Assembly: GCA_903901915.1 (NCBI GenBank)
Contig: CAIUSV010000005.1
Location: forward strand, 1 to 49,519
Direction: 5' to 3'
DNA from: an uncultured Rhodospirillaceae bacterium
Lineage (GTDB): Bacteria > Pseudomonadota > Alphaproteobacteria > Rhodospirillales > Magnetospirillaceae
DNA length: 49,519 nt
Shown: in pieces, positions 28,099 to 36,867 of the stretch
How the letters are laid out: every line of letters starts with the position of its first letter
Position numbering within the stretch: position 1 is the first letter of the stretch
Position numbers and translations under genes: made by a program
Notes under the pieces: generated by a model
What the model saw: only the letters and a program-made list of their open reading frames with translations
Databases searched by the model: none
What the model was told of the DNA's origin: nothing

Positions 28099-28833
28099 TC
28101 AGATATCGTCCTGGAGCACTTCCATGGCGGCATTGAGCTGGCTCATGCGGTGGTGATTGCCATGGTTGCTGTCGGGATGGTGGATGGTGGCCAGCATGCG
28201 GAACTTGGCCCGCAGGGTGCGGCGGTCCGGGCTGGCGCCGGGTGGGAAGCCGAGGATATGCAGCGCCTCCTCGCGGGTCTGGACTCCGTCGGGCAACGGC
28301 TCGAACGACAGCACGTTGATGATGGCGCGCAGACGGTCGATTTCCTCGCTCACCGCGGCCAGTTCCTGATTCTGCTCGCGCACGCCCCGGCGCCGCTCCA
28401 CCTTGGGATAGGTCTCGGCCGCCGGCTGGGGCGGCGGCGGCGGCGGCGGAGCGTTGGGGTCCTCCAGTCGTACCCGCAGGCGTCCGCCCTCCATGGCCAG
28501 CGCCATTCCCAGCGCCCGGCGGATGATTTCCACCGGATAGCCCGGCGCCATGCGCACCTGAAGCCGGGGCTTGCGCCGCCACGGCCGTCCTTCCGCCGGA
28601 CCGGATTTGAGAATCACGGTCTCGCGGTCGTCGGCGGGCGGCTCGCCCGGATCGGGAAAGGCGGCAATGGTCTCGGGCGGCATCACCAACAGCACCGAGC
28701 GGGCGATATCGCCCACATTGACCCGGCGGCGTGTCGCCAAGGTATCGACCGCATCGCGAAAAATACTGGCGCACGGCACGGTATAGGAATGCTTGACGGT
28801 GGTGGCGGTGGCGGTTTCGACGTTATCTCTCAT
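28099..28833 (-). CDS. J-domain (DnaJ-like) protein with C-terminal J domain
   Basis: A 244-aa protein. Residues ~1-130 form an unrecognised region (including FRDAVDTLATRRRVNVGDIARSVLL-type helices). A Pro-rich linker of seven prolines comes next, then a coiled-coil stretch (QNQELAAVSEEIDRLRAIINVL). The last ~65 residues make a J domain: ALHILGFPPGASPDRRTLRAKF, the H-P-D tripeptide that stimulates DnaK, and MSQLNAAMEVL. A J domain at the C-terminus without zinc fingers marks a type III co-chaperone with a special client. The start is uncertain; GTG at 28872 would add 13 residues. Confidence 0.75.
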   Translation of the reverse strand: MRDNVETATATTVKHSYTVPCASIFRDAVDTLATRRRVNVGDIARSVLLVMPPETIAAFPDPGEPPADDRETVILKSGPAEGRPWRRKPRLQVRMAPGYPVEIIRRALGMALAMEGGRLRVRLEDPNAPPPPPPPQPAAETYPKVERRRGVREQNQELAAVSEEIDRLRAIINVLSFEPLPDGVQTREEALHILGFPPGASPDRRTLRAKFRMLATIHHPDSNHGNHHRMSQLNAAMEVLQDDI

Positions 28834-28954
28834 GGCGGCCGTGCGGTGAATGACGGGGATGCCCTTTCCCACACGAAACGAATATGCTCAGGCGACGGCC
28901 GTCGTCAACTACCGATGTTGGCCGTTCGCAAAAAACATGAGGAATGCCGCCATA

Positions 28955-31516
28955 TCATGTTGAAACTGCTGGAATAACGCAGCAGATCGCCGCCGCCCCC
29001 ATGTCCAACCGACGGCCGGCGGCAAGCAAATCCCGCATGCCGTCGGCCGGCAGCGGCCGGCTGAAGAAGTATCCCTGGATCTGATTGCACCCCAGGCAGC
29101 GCAGGAAATCGAGATGTTCCTGGGTCTCGACCCCCTCGGCCACCACCTTGAGATTCAACGCCTTGGCCATGGCGACGATGGCATCGACGATGGCGGCGTC
29201 GTTGGGATCGGTGGTGATATCCATGACGAACGAGCGGTCGATCTTGAGCTTATCGATGGGAAACCGCTTCAGCACCGACAGCGAGGAATAGCCGGTGCCG
29301 AAATCGTCGATGGAACAGCCGATGCCCATGCCCTTCAGCCGCTGGACCACGGCGATGGCGTTGTCGGCATCCTTCATCGCCGAGCTTTCGGTCAGCTCCA
29401 GTTCCAGCCAGCGGCTGTCGAGACCGCTATCCGCCAGCGCCCGCTCGCACGCCGCCATCAACCGGCGGGCGTACTGAAACTGCCGTCCGGACACGTTGAC
29501 CGCCACCGGAATGGCCGGCAGCCCCTGATCCTGCCACGCCTTGGCCTGCCGGGTACACACCCCCAGCATGAATTCGCAGATGGCGTCGATCAGGCCGGAT
29601 TCCTCGGCCACCGGAATAAAGTCGCCGGGCGAGACCATACCCAGCTCAGGGCTGTTCCAGCGGACCAGCGCCTCCATGCCGACCACTTGGCCGCCAAGCA
29701 GATCAACCTGCGGCTGGTAATGGGCGATCAGTTCGCCGTGATCGATGGCGCGGCGCAAGCGGCCTTGCAGCGACAGGGTCTTGGCGGCCCTGGTGTTCAT
29801 CTCCTTGGTGAACAGTTGCAGCGTCGCCGGTCCCTGGCCCTTGGCCCGCTCCAGGGCGGCGTCGGCGTTGCGGATCAGGTGTTCCGGATCCTCGCCGTCA
29901 CGGGGGAAGACCGCGACTCCCATGCTGGCCGAAATGTCGAACTCCTGGCCGGCGACCGAGACGGTGGCCTGGGCGGCGGTGTGCAGCGCCTCCAGCGCTT
30001 CCTGCACCTCCCGGCGGGCGGCGTGACCGGTCAGCAGCAGCAGGAAACGGTCACCCGACGCCCTGGCCATCACGTCATGGGGACCGACGGCGGCCCGCAC
30101 CAGATCGGCGGCGGCGGCCAGCACCTGATCGCCGATGGCGTGACCCATGGTGGCGTTGATGATGCCGAAACGATCGATACCCATGCTGACCACCGCCAGC
30201 ATGGTGGAGCGCCGACAGGCCTCGTCGCGGGCGGCGACGAAACGGTCGAGGAAGGCGGCGCGGTTGGGCAGCCGGGTCAGCGGGTCGTAATAGGCCAGGA
30301 ACGACAACCGCTCCTCCGCGCTTTTGCGGTCGGTGACGTCGAGCAGCACGCCGTCCCACACCACGTCGCCGTTATCGCGCCGGATCGGGCGGGATTGGCC
30401 GCGCAGCCAGCGGCGGCGACGATCGGCGGCAACCACCGACATTTCCTCGTCGAACGGTTCCATGGTCCGCGCCGAGCGGTCGAGCGACGTCAGAAAATCC
30501 CGGCGCTCGTCGGCCGGCAGCATCGCCAGGAAGCGCTGTGGATCGGCCATCAGATCCTGGGGGTCGACGCCCAGCATGACCCGGACGCCGTCGCTGACAT
30601 ACGAGAATTCCAGCGCCCCGCCATGGCGCAGGACGCGCTGAAACACCACCCCCGGCAGATTGGCGGCGATGGCGCGCAGCCGCTGTTCGCTTTCCAGCAA
30701 CGCCGCCTCGGTGTGCTGACGTCGGGTAACATCGCGGCCGATGCACACGAACAGGCGCTGGCCTTCCATCCGCACCTCGCTGGTGGACAGTTCCAGCGCG
30801 AAGGTCGAACCGTCGCGGCGCAAGCCGGTCAGTTGGCGCGGCCCGCCGCCGACAATGCTCGATGGCGACGTTTCCGGCGGGTCTAGCATCTCGGGGCCAT
30901 GCCGGTTTTCGGGCAGCAACATGACGAACGGTCGGCCCATCATTTCGGATACGGAATATCCGAACAGCCGCACGGCGGCGGTGTTGGCCGAATCGATATC
31001 GCCAAACGAGTCGATCACGATGATGGCGTCATCGGCGTGATCCATCAGCATGTCGAGGCGCTGTTCGGCGCGGCGGCCTTCGGTGACGTCCACCACCACG
31101 CCATCCCAGACCACGGTGCCGTCGGCCAGACGGCGCGGTTGCGAGCTGCCCTTCATCCAGCGAACCTCGGCCGAGGCGGTGATGGCGCGGAACTCTTCGC
31201 GGCAGGCGTCCATGGCGGCGGCGGAACGGCGGATCTCGTCCAGATGGGCATCGCGATCGGCCCAATGGATGGCGTGAAGACAACCCTTGGCATTGACCCC
31301 CATGGCGGCGGGAACAAAGCCCAGCACCCTGGCGACGCCGTCACTGAACCAGGGATAGGAGATGGCGCCGCCGGGGGCCAGGACGCGCTGGAAAATAAAG
31401 CCGGGCAGGCCGGCCGCCAATCCGCGAAGCCGGAGCTCCGCTTCCGGAGTCGCTGTCCCGCCAGCCCCTTGAACGGCCACACCCGAGGCGCCCGCCGACC
31501 CGTCCTCGCTGCTCAA
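28955..31516 (-). CDS. PAS-GGDEF-EAL protein, probable c-di-GMP phosphodiesterase
   Basis: An 853-aa cytoplasmic protein with three PAS units (residues ~25-150, 155-270 and 280-400), then GGDEF and EAL domains. The GGDEF motif reads S-G-D-R-F (near residue 486), so the catalytic Glu is lost and cyclase activity is unlikely; no RxxD inhibitory site is seen. The EAL domain is intact: G-M-E-A-L-V-R-W, NVSGRQF, E-L-T-E-S, DDFGTGYSS, A-E-G-V-E-T and Q-G-Y-F-F-S. It should hydrolyse cyclic di-GMP, gated by PAS signals. The start is TTG, supported by GAGG seven bases upstream. No TM segment is present. Confidence 0.9.
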   Translation of the reverse strand: MSSEDGSAGASGVAVQGAGGTATPEAELRLRGLAAGLPGFIFQRVLAPGGAISYPWFSDGVARVLGFVPAAMGVNAKGCLHAIHWADRDAHLDEIRRSAAAMDACREEFRAITASAEVRWMKGSSQPRRLADGTVVWDGVVVDVTEGRRAEQRLDMLMDHADDAIIVIDSFGDIDSANTAAVRLFGYSVSEMMGRPFVMLLPENRHGPEMLDPPETSPSSIVGGGPRQLTGLRRDGSTFALELSTSEVRMEGQRLFVCIGRDVTRRQHTEAALLESEQRLRAIAANLPGVVFQRVLRHGGALEFSYVSDGVRVMLGVDPQDLMADPQRFLAMLPADERRDFLTSLDRSARTMEPFDEEMSVVAADRRRRWLRGQSRPIRRDNGDVVWDGVLLDVTDRKSAEERLSFLAYYDPLTRLPNRAAFLDRFVAARDEACRRSTMLAVVSMGIDRFGIINATMGHAIGDQVLAAAADLVRAAVGPHDVMARASGDRFLLLLTGHAARREVQEALEALHTAAQATVSVAGQEFDISASMGVAVFPRDGEDPEHLIRNADAALERAKGQGPATLQLFTKEMNTRAAKTLSLQGRLRRAIDHGELIAHYQPQVDLLGGQVVGMEALVRWNSPELGMVSPGDFIPVAEESGLIDAICEFMLGVCTRQAKAWQDQGLPAIPVAVNVSGRQFQYARRLMAACERALADSGLDSRWLELELTESSAMKDADNAIAVVQRLKGMGIGCSIDDFGTGYSSLSVLKRFPIDKLKIDRSFVMDITTDPNDAAIVDAIVAMAKALNLKVVAEGVETQEHLDFLRCLGCNQIQGYFFSRPLPADGMRDLLAAGRRLDMGAAAICCVIPAVST

Positions 31517-31674
31517 CCTGAGACCTCATGCCATGCCGAATCGCGGCATGGTATCGACTGGCCCCCGCCGTGGCAATCGATACCGGCGCCGCCCACACCT
31601 CTCTACAACGACTGGAATCCGCCGCAAAAATCCTTACACTCTGCCCGCCCATCACCGGCGACGAGGATCAGAGC

Positions 31675-32430
31675 ATGGCGTGGCTTTCCGACCCCGAAAT
31701 CTGGCTGGCCCTGCTGTCGCTGTCGGCACTCGAGATCGTGCTGGGCATCGACAATCTGGTCTATCTCGCCATCGTCTCCGACCGGTTGCCCGAGGCTCTG
31801 CGGCCCAAGGGACGGCGCCTCGGCCTCGCCTTCGCCCTGCTCAGCCGCATCGCCCTGCTGGGCAGCCTGAGCTGGATCATCGGCCTGATCGATCCGGTCT
31901 TCGTGATCTGGGATCACGCGGTGAGCTGGCGCGACATCATCCTGATCGGCGGCGGTGTCTTCCTGGTGGCCAAGGCCACCCACGAGATCCACGGCAGCCT
32001 GGAAGGCGAGGACGATCAGCCGGACAGCGGCGCCGCGCCGCCCGCCACGGCGACAACCGGCCTGGTCGCCGCCATCGCCCAGATCGCCGTGCTCGACATC
32101 ATCTTCTCGCTGGATTCGGTGATCACCGCCATCGGCATGGCCCGCGACCTGTGGGTCATGGTGGCGGCGGTGGTGCTGGCGGCGGCGGTGATGATGGCGG
32201 CGGCCGGGCCGCTGGCCGCCCTGATCGCCCGCCACCCCACCATCAAGATGCTGGCGCTGGCCTTCCTGTTGCTGGTGGGCGTCGCCTTGGTGGCCGATGG
32301 AACCGGCTTTCCGCTGCCCAAGGGCTATCTCTATTTCGCCATGGGCTTCTCGCTGGCCATCGAGGTCATCAACCTGCTGGCCCGCCGTGGCCGGCGGCGG
32401 CCGGTACGCCTGCGCACGCCGCTGCCATAA
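31675..32430 (+). CDS. TerC family integral membrane protein
   Basis: A 251-aa membrane protein with seven to eight hydrophobic helices. The start at ATG 31675 follows GAGG by eight bases. The two TerC signatures are visible: EIVLGIDNLVYLAIVSDRLP near the N-terminus and VLDIIFSLDSVITAIGMA in the middle, with acidic residues in the helices. TerC-family proteins (Alx, MeeF) export manganese or load it into exported enzymes; metal specificity here is inferred. A charged cytoplasmic loop (GEDDQPDSGAA) separates the halves. Confidence 0.9.
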   Translation: MAWLSDPEIWLALLSLSALEIVLGIDNLVYLAIVSDRLPEALRPKGRRLGLAFALLSRIALLGSLSWIIGLIDPVFVIWDHAVSWRDIILIGGGVFLVAKATHEIHGSLEGEDDQPDSGAAPPATATTGLVAAIAQIAVLDIIFSLDSVITAIGMARDLWVMVAAVVLAAAVMMAAAGPLAALIARHPTIKMLALAFLLLVGVALVADGTGFPLPKGYLYFAMGFSLAIEVINLLARRGRRRPVRLRTPLP

Positions 32431-32525
32431 TAGCCCTTGCCGTCATAGGGTTGAGCGGCGGGGGCCGCTGTGCTATCGCTCTCGCCAATTCCGCGCCGGA
32501 TTCCCTTAGGTAAGTGGAGAGCCGC

Positions 32526-32855
32526 ATGGCCTACGTCGTCACCGAGAACTGCGTCAAGTGCAAGTACCAGGATTGCGTCGAGGTTTGTCCCGTCGACTGC
32601 TTCTACGAGGGCGAGAACTTCCTGGTGATCAACCCCGATGAATGCATCGACTGCGGCGTCTGCGAGCCGGAATGCCCGGCCGAGGCGATCTTCCCCGATT
32701 CCGATCCCAAGGCCGCCGATTGGACCGGGATCAACCGCGACTATGCCGGCCAATGGCCCAACATCACCCGCAAGGGAGCCGCGCCCGCCGATGCCGACGA
32801 TTGGAAGGGCAAGCCGGGTAAGAAGGCGATGCTGTCGCCCAAGCCGGGCCGCTGA
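32526..32855 (+). CDS. fdxA: Ferredoxin FdxA, 7Fe type
   Basis: A 109-aa ferredoxin, close to full family length. The first cluster region is [19 protein letters not shown] (C9-x2-C12-x4-... arrangement of the [3Fe-4S]/[4Fe-4S] type) and the second is [16 protein letters not shown]. The C-terminal extension, ending [14 protein letters not shown], is typical of alphaproteobacterial FdxA. It carries low-potential electrons; the partner is unknown. GTGGAGAG precedes the ATG. The gene order fdxA-carD is common in the group. Confidence 0.95.
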   Translation: MAYVVTENCVKCKYQDCVEVCPVDCFYEGENFLVINPDECIDCGVCEPECPAEAIFPDSDPKAADWTGINRDYAGQWPNITRKGAAPADADDWKGKPGKKAMLSPKPGR

Positions 32856-32885
32856 ACCGCCGCCCATCCCGAACCGAGCGAACAG

Positions 32886-32923
32886 CCCGGCCCGCCTGGG
32901 ACTCCGGCGGGCCGGGTTTTTTT
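32886..32923 (+). terminator. Intrinsic terminator after fdxA
   Basis: Perfect 11-bp stem: CCCGGCCCGCC at 32886-32896 and GGCGGGCCGGG at 32906-32916, with a 9-nt loop, followed by seven T (32917-32923). It lies 30 bp past the fdxA stop. Confidence 0.95.
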
Positions 32924-32931
32924 CTGTTCTT

Positions 32932-33098
32932 CACAGAGGCTTCTGTGGTATAAGGGCACGTCCGTCGAGCTGTGCCGACGGAAAGGTAGTCGGCAAAAGG
33001 CCCGCCGGGCGAAAGTTCGCCCACCAAGACAAACTGGACTTATTCGACCAGCCCGTCAAGGACAGGCCGGGTAGAGTGTTGCGCTCCGTACGGAACGC
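32932..33098 (+). promoter_or_regulatory. Hairpin-rich leader upstream of carD
   Basis: Between the fdxA terminator and carD lie four inverted repeats: CACAGA/TCTGTG (32932-32947), next to TATAAGG at 32950-32956, which could be a -10 region; TCCGTCG/CGACGGA (32961-32982); GGGCGA/TCGCCC with loop AAGT (33007-33022); and GCGcTCCGTACGGAaCGC (33081-33098). The density suggests a structured 5' leader of carD, or a separate small RNA that would need its own terminator; none is seen before carD. I do not recognise a known riboswitch. Confidence 0.4.
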
Positions 33099-33149
33099 GA
33101 GGGCGGTGTCTTTGGCGTTTATGAGACCATTTTGAGGGAATCCGAAGAG

Positions 33150-33644
33150 ATGACGATCGTTTCTTTCACTCAAGGCGATTACGTGGTCTACCCCACCCAT
33201 GGCGTCGGCCAGGTCGTCGCCGTCGAGACCCAGGAAATCGGCGGCATGAAGCTGCAATTGTTCGTCATCACCTTCGACCGCGACCGCATGACGCTTCGGG
33301 TTCCGGTAACCAAGGCGCAGAAGTCGGGCCTGCGGAAGCTCAGCCCCAGTTCGGTTATGGAAACCGCGCTGTCGACGCTGAAGGGCCGCGCCAAGGTCAA
33401 GCGCACCATGTGGAGCCGCCGCGCCCAGGAATACGAGGCCAAGATCAATTCCGGCGATCCGGTGTCCATCGCCGAAGTGGTGCGCGACCTGCACCGCAAC
33501 GCCAACCAGCCCGACCAGTCCTACAGTGAACGCCAGATCTACGAGGCGGCGCTGGAACGCCTGGCGTCGGAACTGGCGGCGGTCGAGCGCATCGATACCC
33601 AGGCGGCCACCGAAAAGCTTCAGGGATTGCTGGAAGCCGCCTGA
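33150..33644 (+). CDS. carD: CarD family transcriptional regulator
   Basis: A 164-aa protein. The N-terminal RNA polymerase-interacting Tudor-like domain (QGDYVVYPTHGVGQVVAVETQ) is followed by the helical DNA-binding domain (MWSRRAQEYEAKINSGDPVSIAEVVRDLHRN). CarD binds the beta subunit of RNA polymerase and stabilises open promoter complexes, often at rRNA and housekeeping promoters. The start at ATG 33150 fits the family start MTIVSFTQGD. GAGGGA lies ten bases upstream. Confidence 0.94.
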   Translation: MTIVSFTQGDYVVYPTHGVGQVVAVETQEIGGMKLQLFVITFDRDRMTLRVPVTKAQKSGLRKLSPSSVMETALSTLKGRAKVKRTMWSRRAQEYEAKINSGDPVSIAEVVRDLHRNANQPDQSYSERQIYEAALERLASELAAVERIDTQAATEKLQGLLEAA

Positions 33645-33741
33645 TATCGGCGGCGGCAGCCCCGCGTATTGCATTGCGGCGTTGACGTCCGCCGCGACGG
33701 CTGCGACCATGCCCGACTAGCGGGATAAACCGAGCAGCCCG

Positions 33742-34575
33742 ATGAGCGTGGAAGCCGAACGAACATCCACCAATGCCGCCGAACCCAATGTCTTCGCCAC
33801 CCTGAGGGGTGGCGGCCGCATTTGGGCGGTTGCCGCCATCCGGGGCGAAGTGGACCGGCTGCGTGCCCTGCACGCCCGTCTGGCCGGCGAATGCCGGCCG
33901 GGTGATCAGGTGGTCTATCTCGGCGATTATCTCGGCCACGGCACCGCGGTGCTGGAAACCATCGACGAACTGCTGCTGTTCCGTCGCGCCTTCATCGCCC
34001 GACCGGGGGTCGAGATGGACGACATGGTCTATCTGCGCGGCGTCCAGGAAGAGATGTGGCAGAAACTGCTGCAATTGCAGTTCGCCCCCAATCCGGCCGA
34101 GGTGCTGCGCTGGATGGTCGATCACGGCATCGCCCCCACCATCGCCGCCTATGGCGGCACTGTCGATGACGGTCTCAACGCGGTGCGCGACGGCATCCTG
34201 GCACTGACCCGTTGGACCAGCCAACTGCGCCAGACCATGCGCAATTTCGACGGTCATACCACCTTGATGAGCGTGCTGCGCCACGCCGCCTTCACCGACG
34301 ACAACCTGCTGTTGTTCACCCATGCCGGGCTTGACCCGACGCGACCGCTGTCGGCCCAGGTCGATGCCTTCTGGTGGGGATCGGGCGATTTCGCCGGACT
34401 GGCCGAGCCCTATTCCGGATTCAAGCTGGTGGTCCGCGGCTCCGACCGCCGCCATGGCGGCGTCAAGTTAGGCCCCCATGTCGCCACCCTGGATTCCGGA
34501 TCGGGCCTGGGCGGCCCCTTGACCGCCGCCTGCTTCGGCACCGACGGCAACATCTTGCAAATGATCGAGGCCTGA
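33742..34575 (+). CDS. Metallophosphoesterase-fold protein with lost metal ligands
   Basis: A 277-aa protein with the order of a PPP-type phosphatase but altered motifs. Where GDxHG is expected it reads A-A-I-R-G-E; the second motif is kept in part (VVYLGDYLGHG); G-N-H-E is replaced by R-G-V-Q-E; the late His is present in F-T-H-A-G-L-D. At least two metal ligands are missing, so it is probably a pseudophosphatase, for instance a binding or regulatory protein. There is no signal peptide. It ends 3 bp before a DUF4197 gene and is preceded by carD with ~97 bp. Confidence 0.75.
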   Translation: MSVEAERTSTNAAEPNVFATLRGGGRIWAVAAIRGEVDRLRALHARLAGECRPGDQVVYLGDYLGHGTAVLETIDELLLFRRAFIARPGVEMDDMVYLRGVQEEMWQKLLQLQFAPNPAEVLRWMVDHGIAPTIAAYGGTVDDGLNAVRDGILALTRWTSQLRQTMRNFDGHTTLMSVLRHAAFTDDNLLLFTHAGLDPTRPLSAQVDAFWWGSGDFAGLAEPYSGFKLVVRGSDRRHGGVKLGPHVATLDSGSGLGGPLTAACFGTDGNILQMIEA

Positions 34576-34578
34576 ACC

Positions 34579-35355
34579 ATGCGCACCACCCTGACCGCCA
34601 CCGCCCTGATCCTGGGTCTTTCCACCACCGTAATGGCCCAGGGCAACCTGATGGACATGGGCAAGAACCTGTTGCGCGATCAGGTCGAAAGCCGCACCCA
34701 AGCCGGCGGCGGCGGTGCTGGAAGTTCCCTGGGATCGTCGCTGTCGAGCGGCGAAATCGGCTCGGGATTGAAAGAGGCGCTGCGGGTGGCCACCGACAAG
34801 GTCACCGGCCAGCTGGGCCGCACCGATGGCTTCAACGCCGACCCTGCGGTGCACATTCCGCTACCGGAACGGTTGGAGACGGTGCGCAAGGGCCTCGCCC
34901 TGGTGGGCAAGTCGGCCATGGTCGACGACCTGGAGCTCAAGCTCAACCGCGCCGCCGAGGCGGCGACGCCGGCGGCGAAACAGATCTTCTTCGACGCGGT
35001 GCAGAAGATGAGCCTGGACGACGCACGCGGCATCCTCAACGGCCCCCAGGACGCCGCCACCCAGTACTTCAAGCGCGCCATGACCCCCGACCTCAAAACC
35101 GCCATGCGGCCACTGGTGGACAAGACCGTGGCCCAGTCGGGGGCGGTGCAGTCCTACCAGGGCATGACCGGTGCCGCCAAGGGGTTGCCCATGGTCGGCG
35201 ACGCGCTGCAATCCGGCCCGTCCATGCTGACCGACCATGTGCTGGAGCGGGCGCTGTCGGGGATCTTCGACTATCTCGGCAAGGAAGAGGCCGGCATCCG
35301 CGCCAACCCCGCCCAACGCTCGACCGATCTGCTGAAGAAGGTCTTCGGCGGCTGA
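34579..35355 (+). CDS. DUF4197 domain protein, exported
   Basis: A 258-aa protein with an N-terminal signal peptide (MRTTLTATALILGLSTTVMA). After a Gly/Ser-rich spacer comes the DUF4197 domain: GLKEALRVATDKVTGQLG, then LPERLETVRKGLALVG, ELKLNRAAEAATPAAKQIF and a C-terminal helical half (VLERALSGIFDYLGKEEAGIR). The family is periplasmic and all-helical with no known function. It directly follows the degenerate phosphatase by 3 bp, so the two share a transcript. Confidence 0.87.
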   Translation: MRTTLTATALILGLSTTVMAQGNLMDMGKNLLRDQVESRTQAGGGGAGSSLGSSLSSGEIGSGLKEALRVATDKVTGQLGRTDGFNADPAVHIPLPERLETVRKGLALVGKSAMVDDLELKLNRAAEAATPAAKQIFFDAVQKMSLDDARGILNGPQDAATQYFKRAMTPDLKTAMRPLVDKTVAQSGAVQSYQGMTGAAKGLPMVGDALQSGPSMLTDHVLERALSGIFDYLGKEEAGIRANPAQRSTDLLKKVFGG

Positions 35356-35362
35356 CCGCGGC

Positions 35363-36787
35363 TTATGAAAACAGGTACGGCACGAAGCTGCGGTTGTTTT
35401 CGTCGACGCTGATGTGACTGCCGATGGGGGGGAAGGCGCGCTGGCGGCAGTCGTCGCGCTCGCAGATGCGGCAGTTGACGCCGATGGGGACCGCCGCCGG
35501 TTCGTGAGCGAGGTCGAGGCCGGCGGAATACACCACCTCGCCGGCATAGCCGGTCTCGCAGCCCAGCCCGACGGCGAACTGGCGGTCGGGCCGCAGGTAC
35601 GAACCGCCGCGCTTGGCGACGGTGCGGGCCAGACAGATGTACGAGATGCCGTCGGGCATGCGGGCCAGCTGCACCAGGATCTTGCCGGGCTGGGCAAAGG
35701 CCTCATGGACGTTCCACAGTGGGCAGGCACCGCCGAAACGGGTGAAGTGGAAGCGGGTGGCGGAATGGCGCTTGGTGATGTTGCCGGCCATATCGACCCG
35801 GACGAAATAGAACGGCACACCGCGGGCGCCCGGCCGTTGCAGGGTGGACAGGCGGTGGCAGACCTGCTCGAAGCCGGCGCCGAACCGGCTTTGCAGTTGC
35901 TCGATGTCGTGACGCAACGTCCGCGCCTGATCGGCAAAGGCCAGATAGGGCATTACCAAGGCGCCGGCGAAATAATTGGCGAGTCCGACCCGGCAGATGG
36001 ACCGGGCATCCTCGGACGACAGCTTGGCTCCGGCCACCACCTCGTCGATCAGGCCGTGATAGGCCAACAGTGCCACCTGATGCGCCAGTTGGAAGGTGCG
36101 GCTGGGCACCGACAGCAGCGCCGACAACGACAGCGAGCCGCTGGCGGGATCGAAGCTGCGCATGCCCACGGCCTCATCGACGGCATTGACGCGGATGCGC
36201 ACGCCGTGACGGTTCTCCAGATAGGTTGCCAGATCGTTGTGCATCTGGCCGAGGCGGAAGCCTTCCTTCGCCACCAGCGCCTCGGCGGCCTCGTCGAGTG
36301 AGCCGAAGTAGTTGTTGCAGTAATAAAAGAAGTCGCGGACCTCTTCATAGGGAAAATGGGCGCTGCCGGCCCGTTCCTCACCAGCGGCGCTGGACAGGTT
36401 TTCGGTCAGCGATTGCAGCCGCTCGTCCATCTGGCGGAACGCTTGGTACAGCGTCAATACCCGCTTGGCCAGATCGGGCGAGGCCGAAGCGGCGTTACGC
36501 AGCTCCGACAGCCCGATGGACCCCTGGCCGAAGACCGGATCGTTCATTGCCTCGCGCAGGTCGGCGACCAGCCGGGACTCCTCGTCCTCCACCAGGGTGG
36601 CAAGGTCCACATCCAGCACCTTGGCGATGCGCAACAGCACCGGCACCGTCAGCGGCCGCTGGTTGTTCTCGATCTGATTGAGATAGCTGGGCGAAACCTC
36701 GAGCAGCACCGCCAGCGCCGCCTGGGACAGCTTCTTTTGCTCGCGCAGACGCCGCAGCTTGTAGCCCAGGAAAAGTTTCTTGCTCAT
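35363..36787 (-). CDS. pccR: ScfR-family short-chain acyl-CoA regulator (PccR-like)
   Basis: A 474-aa regulator. It begins with an XRE helix-turn-helix (residues ~8-62, LSQAALAVLLEVSPSYLNQIE). An IrrE/ImmA-like middle domain follows, with a changed metalloprotease motif (L-A-H-Q-V-A-L instead of HExxH). A cysteine-bearing C-terminal domain contains V-N-C-R-I-C-E-R-D-D-C. This is the ScfR architecture; the member PccR of Rhodobacter sphaeroides senses acyl-CoA and controls propionyl-CoA carboxylase. Here it diverges from pccB across 176 bp, which fits that role. The ligand is inferred. Confidence 0.88.
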   Translation of the reverse strand: MSKKLFLGYKLRRLREQKKLSQAALAVLLEVSPSYLNQIENNQRPLTVPVLLRIAKVLDVDLATLVEDEESRLVADLREAMNDPVFGQGSIGLSELRNAASASPDLAKRVLTLYQAFRQMDERLQSLTENLSSAAGEERAGSAHFPYEEVRDFFYYCNNYFGSLDEAAEALVAKEGFRLGQMHNDLATYLENRHGVRIRVNAVDEAVGMRSFDPASGSLSLSALLSVPSRTFQLAHQVALLAYHGLIDEVVAGAKLSSEDARSICRVGLANYFAGALVMPYLAFADQARTLRHDIEQLQSRFGAGFEQVCHRLSTLQRPGARGVPFYFVRVDMAGNITKRHSATRFHFTRFGGACPLWNVHEAFAQPGKILVQLARMPDGISYICLARTVAKRGGSYLRPDRQFAVGLGCETGYAGEVVYSAGLDLAHEPAAVPIGVNCRICERDDCRQRAFPPIGSHISVDENNRSFVPYLFS

Positions 36788-36818
36788 GACCCCAGACTTA
36801 TACCCTCCAACCCACCCC

Positions 36819-36840
36819 TTCGCAAGATTCGCAAATTTGC
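36819..36840. promoter_or_regulatory. Clustered TTCGCAA half-sites next to the pccR start
   Basis: Two TTCGCAA copies (36819-36825 and 36828-36834) lie in tandem, and GCAAATTTGC at 36831-36840 is a perfect palindrome. They lie about 30-50 bp upstream of the pccR start codon. Half-sites of the same kind recur at 36850-36867 and 36910-36917, so they are probably PccR-type regulator sites that would also give autoregulation. Confidence 0.5.
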
Positions 36841-36849
36841 ACCGCCACG

Positions 36850-36867
36850 TTGCGAATCCATTCGCAC
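36850..36867. promoter_or_regulatory. Likely PccR operator (7-N4-7 palindrome)
   Basis: TTGCGAA at 36850-36856 and TTCGCAC at 36861-36867 flank TCCA. The arms match in six of seven positions, and the geometry (7-bp arms, 4-nt spacer) is that of the known PccR site TTTGCAA-N4-TTGCAAA. Here the half-site reads TTGCGAA, so CG replaces part of the family consensus. Another half-site, TTTGCGAA, lies at 36910-36917, near the pccB start. Confidence 0.6.
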
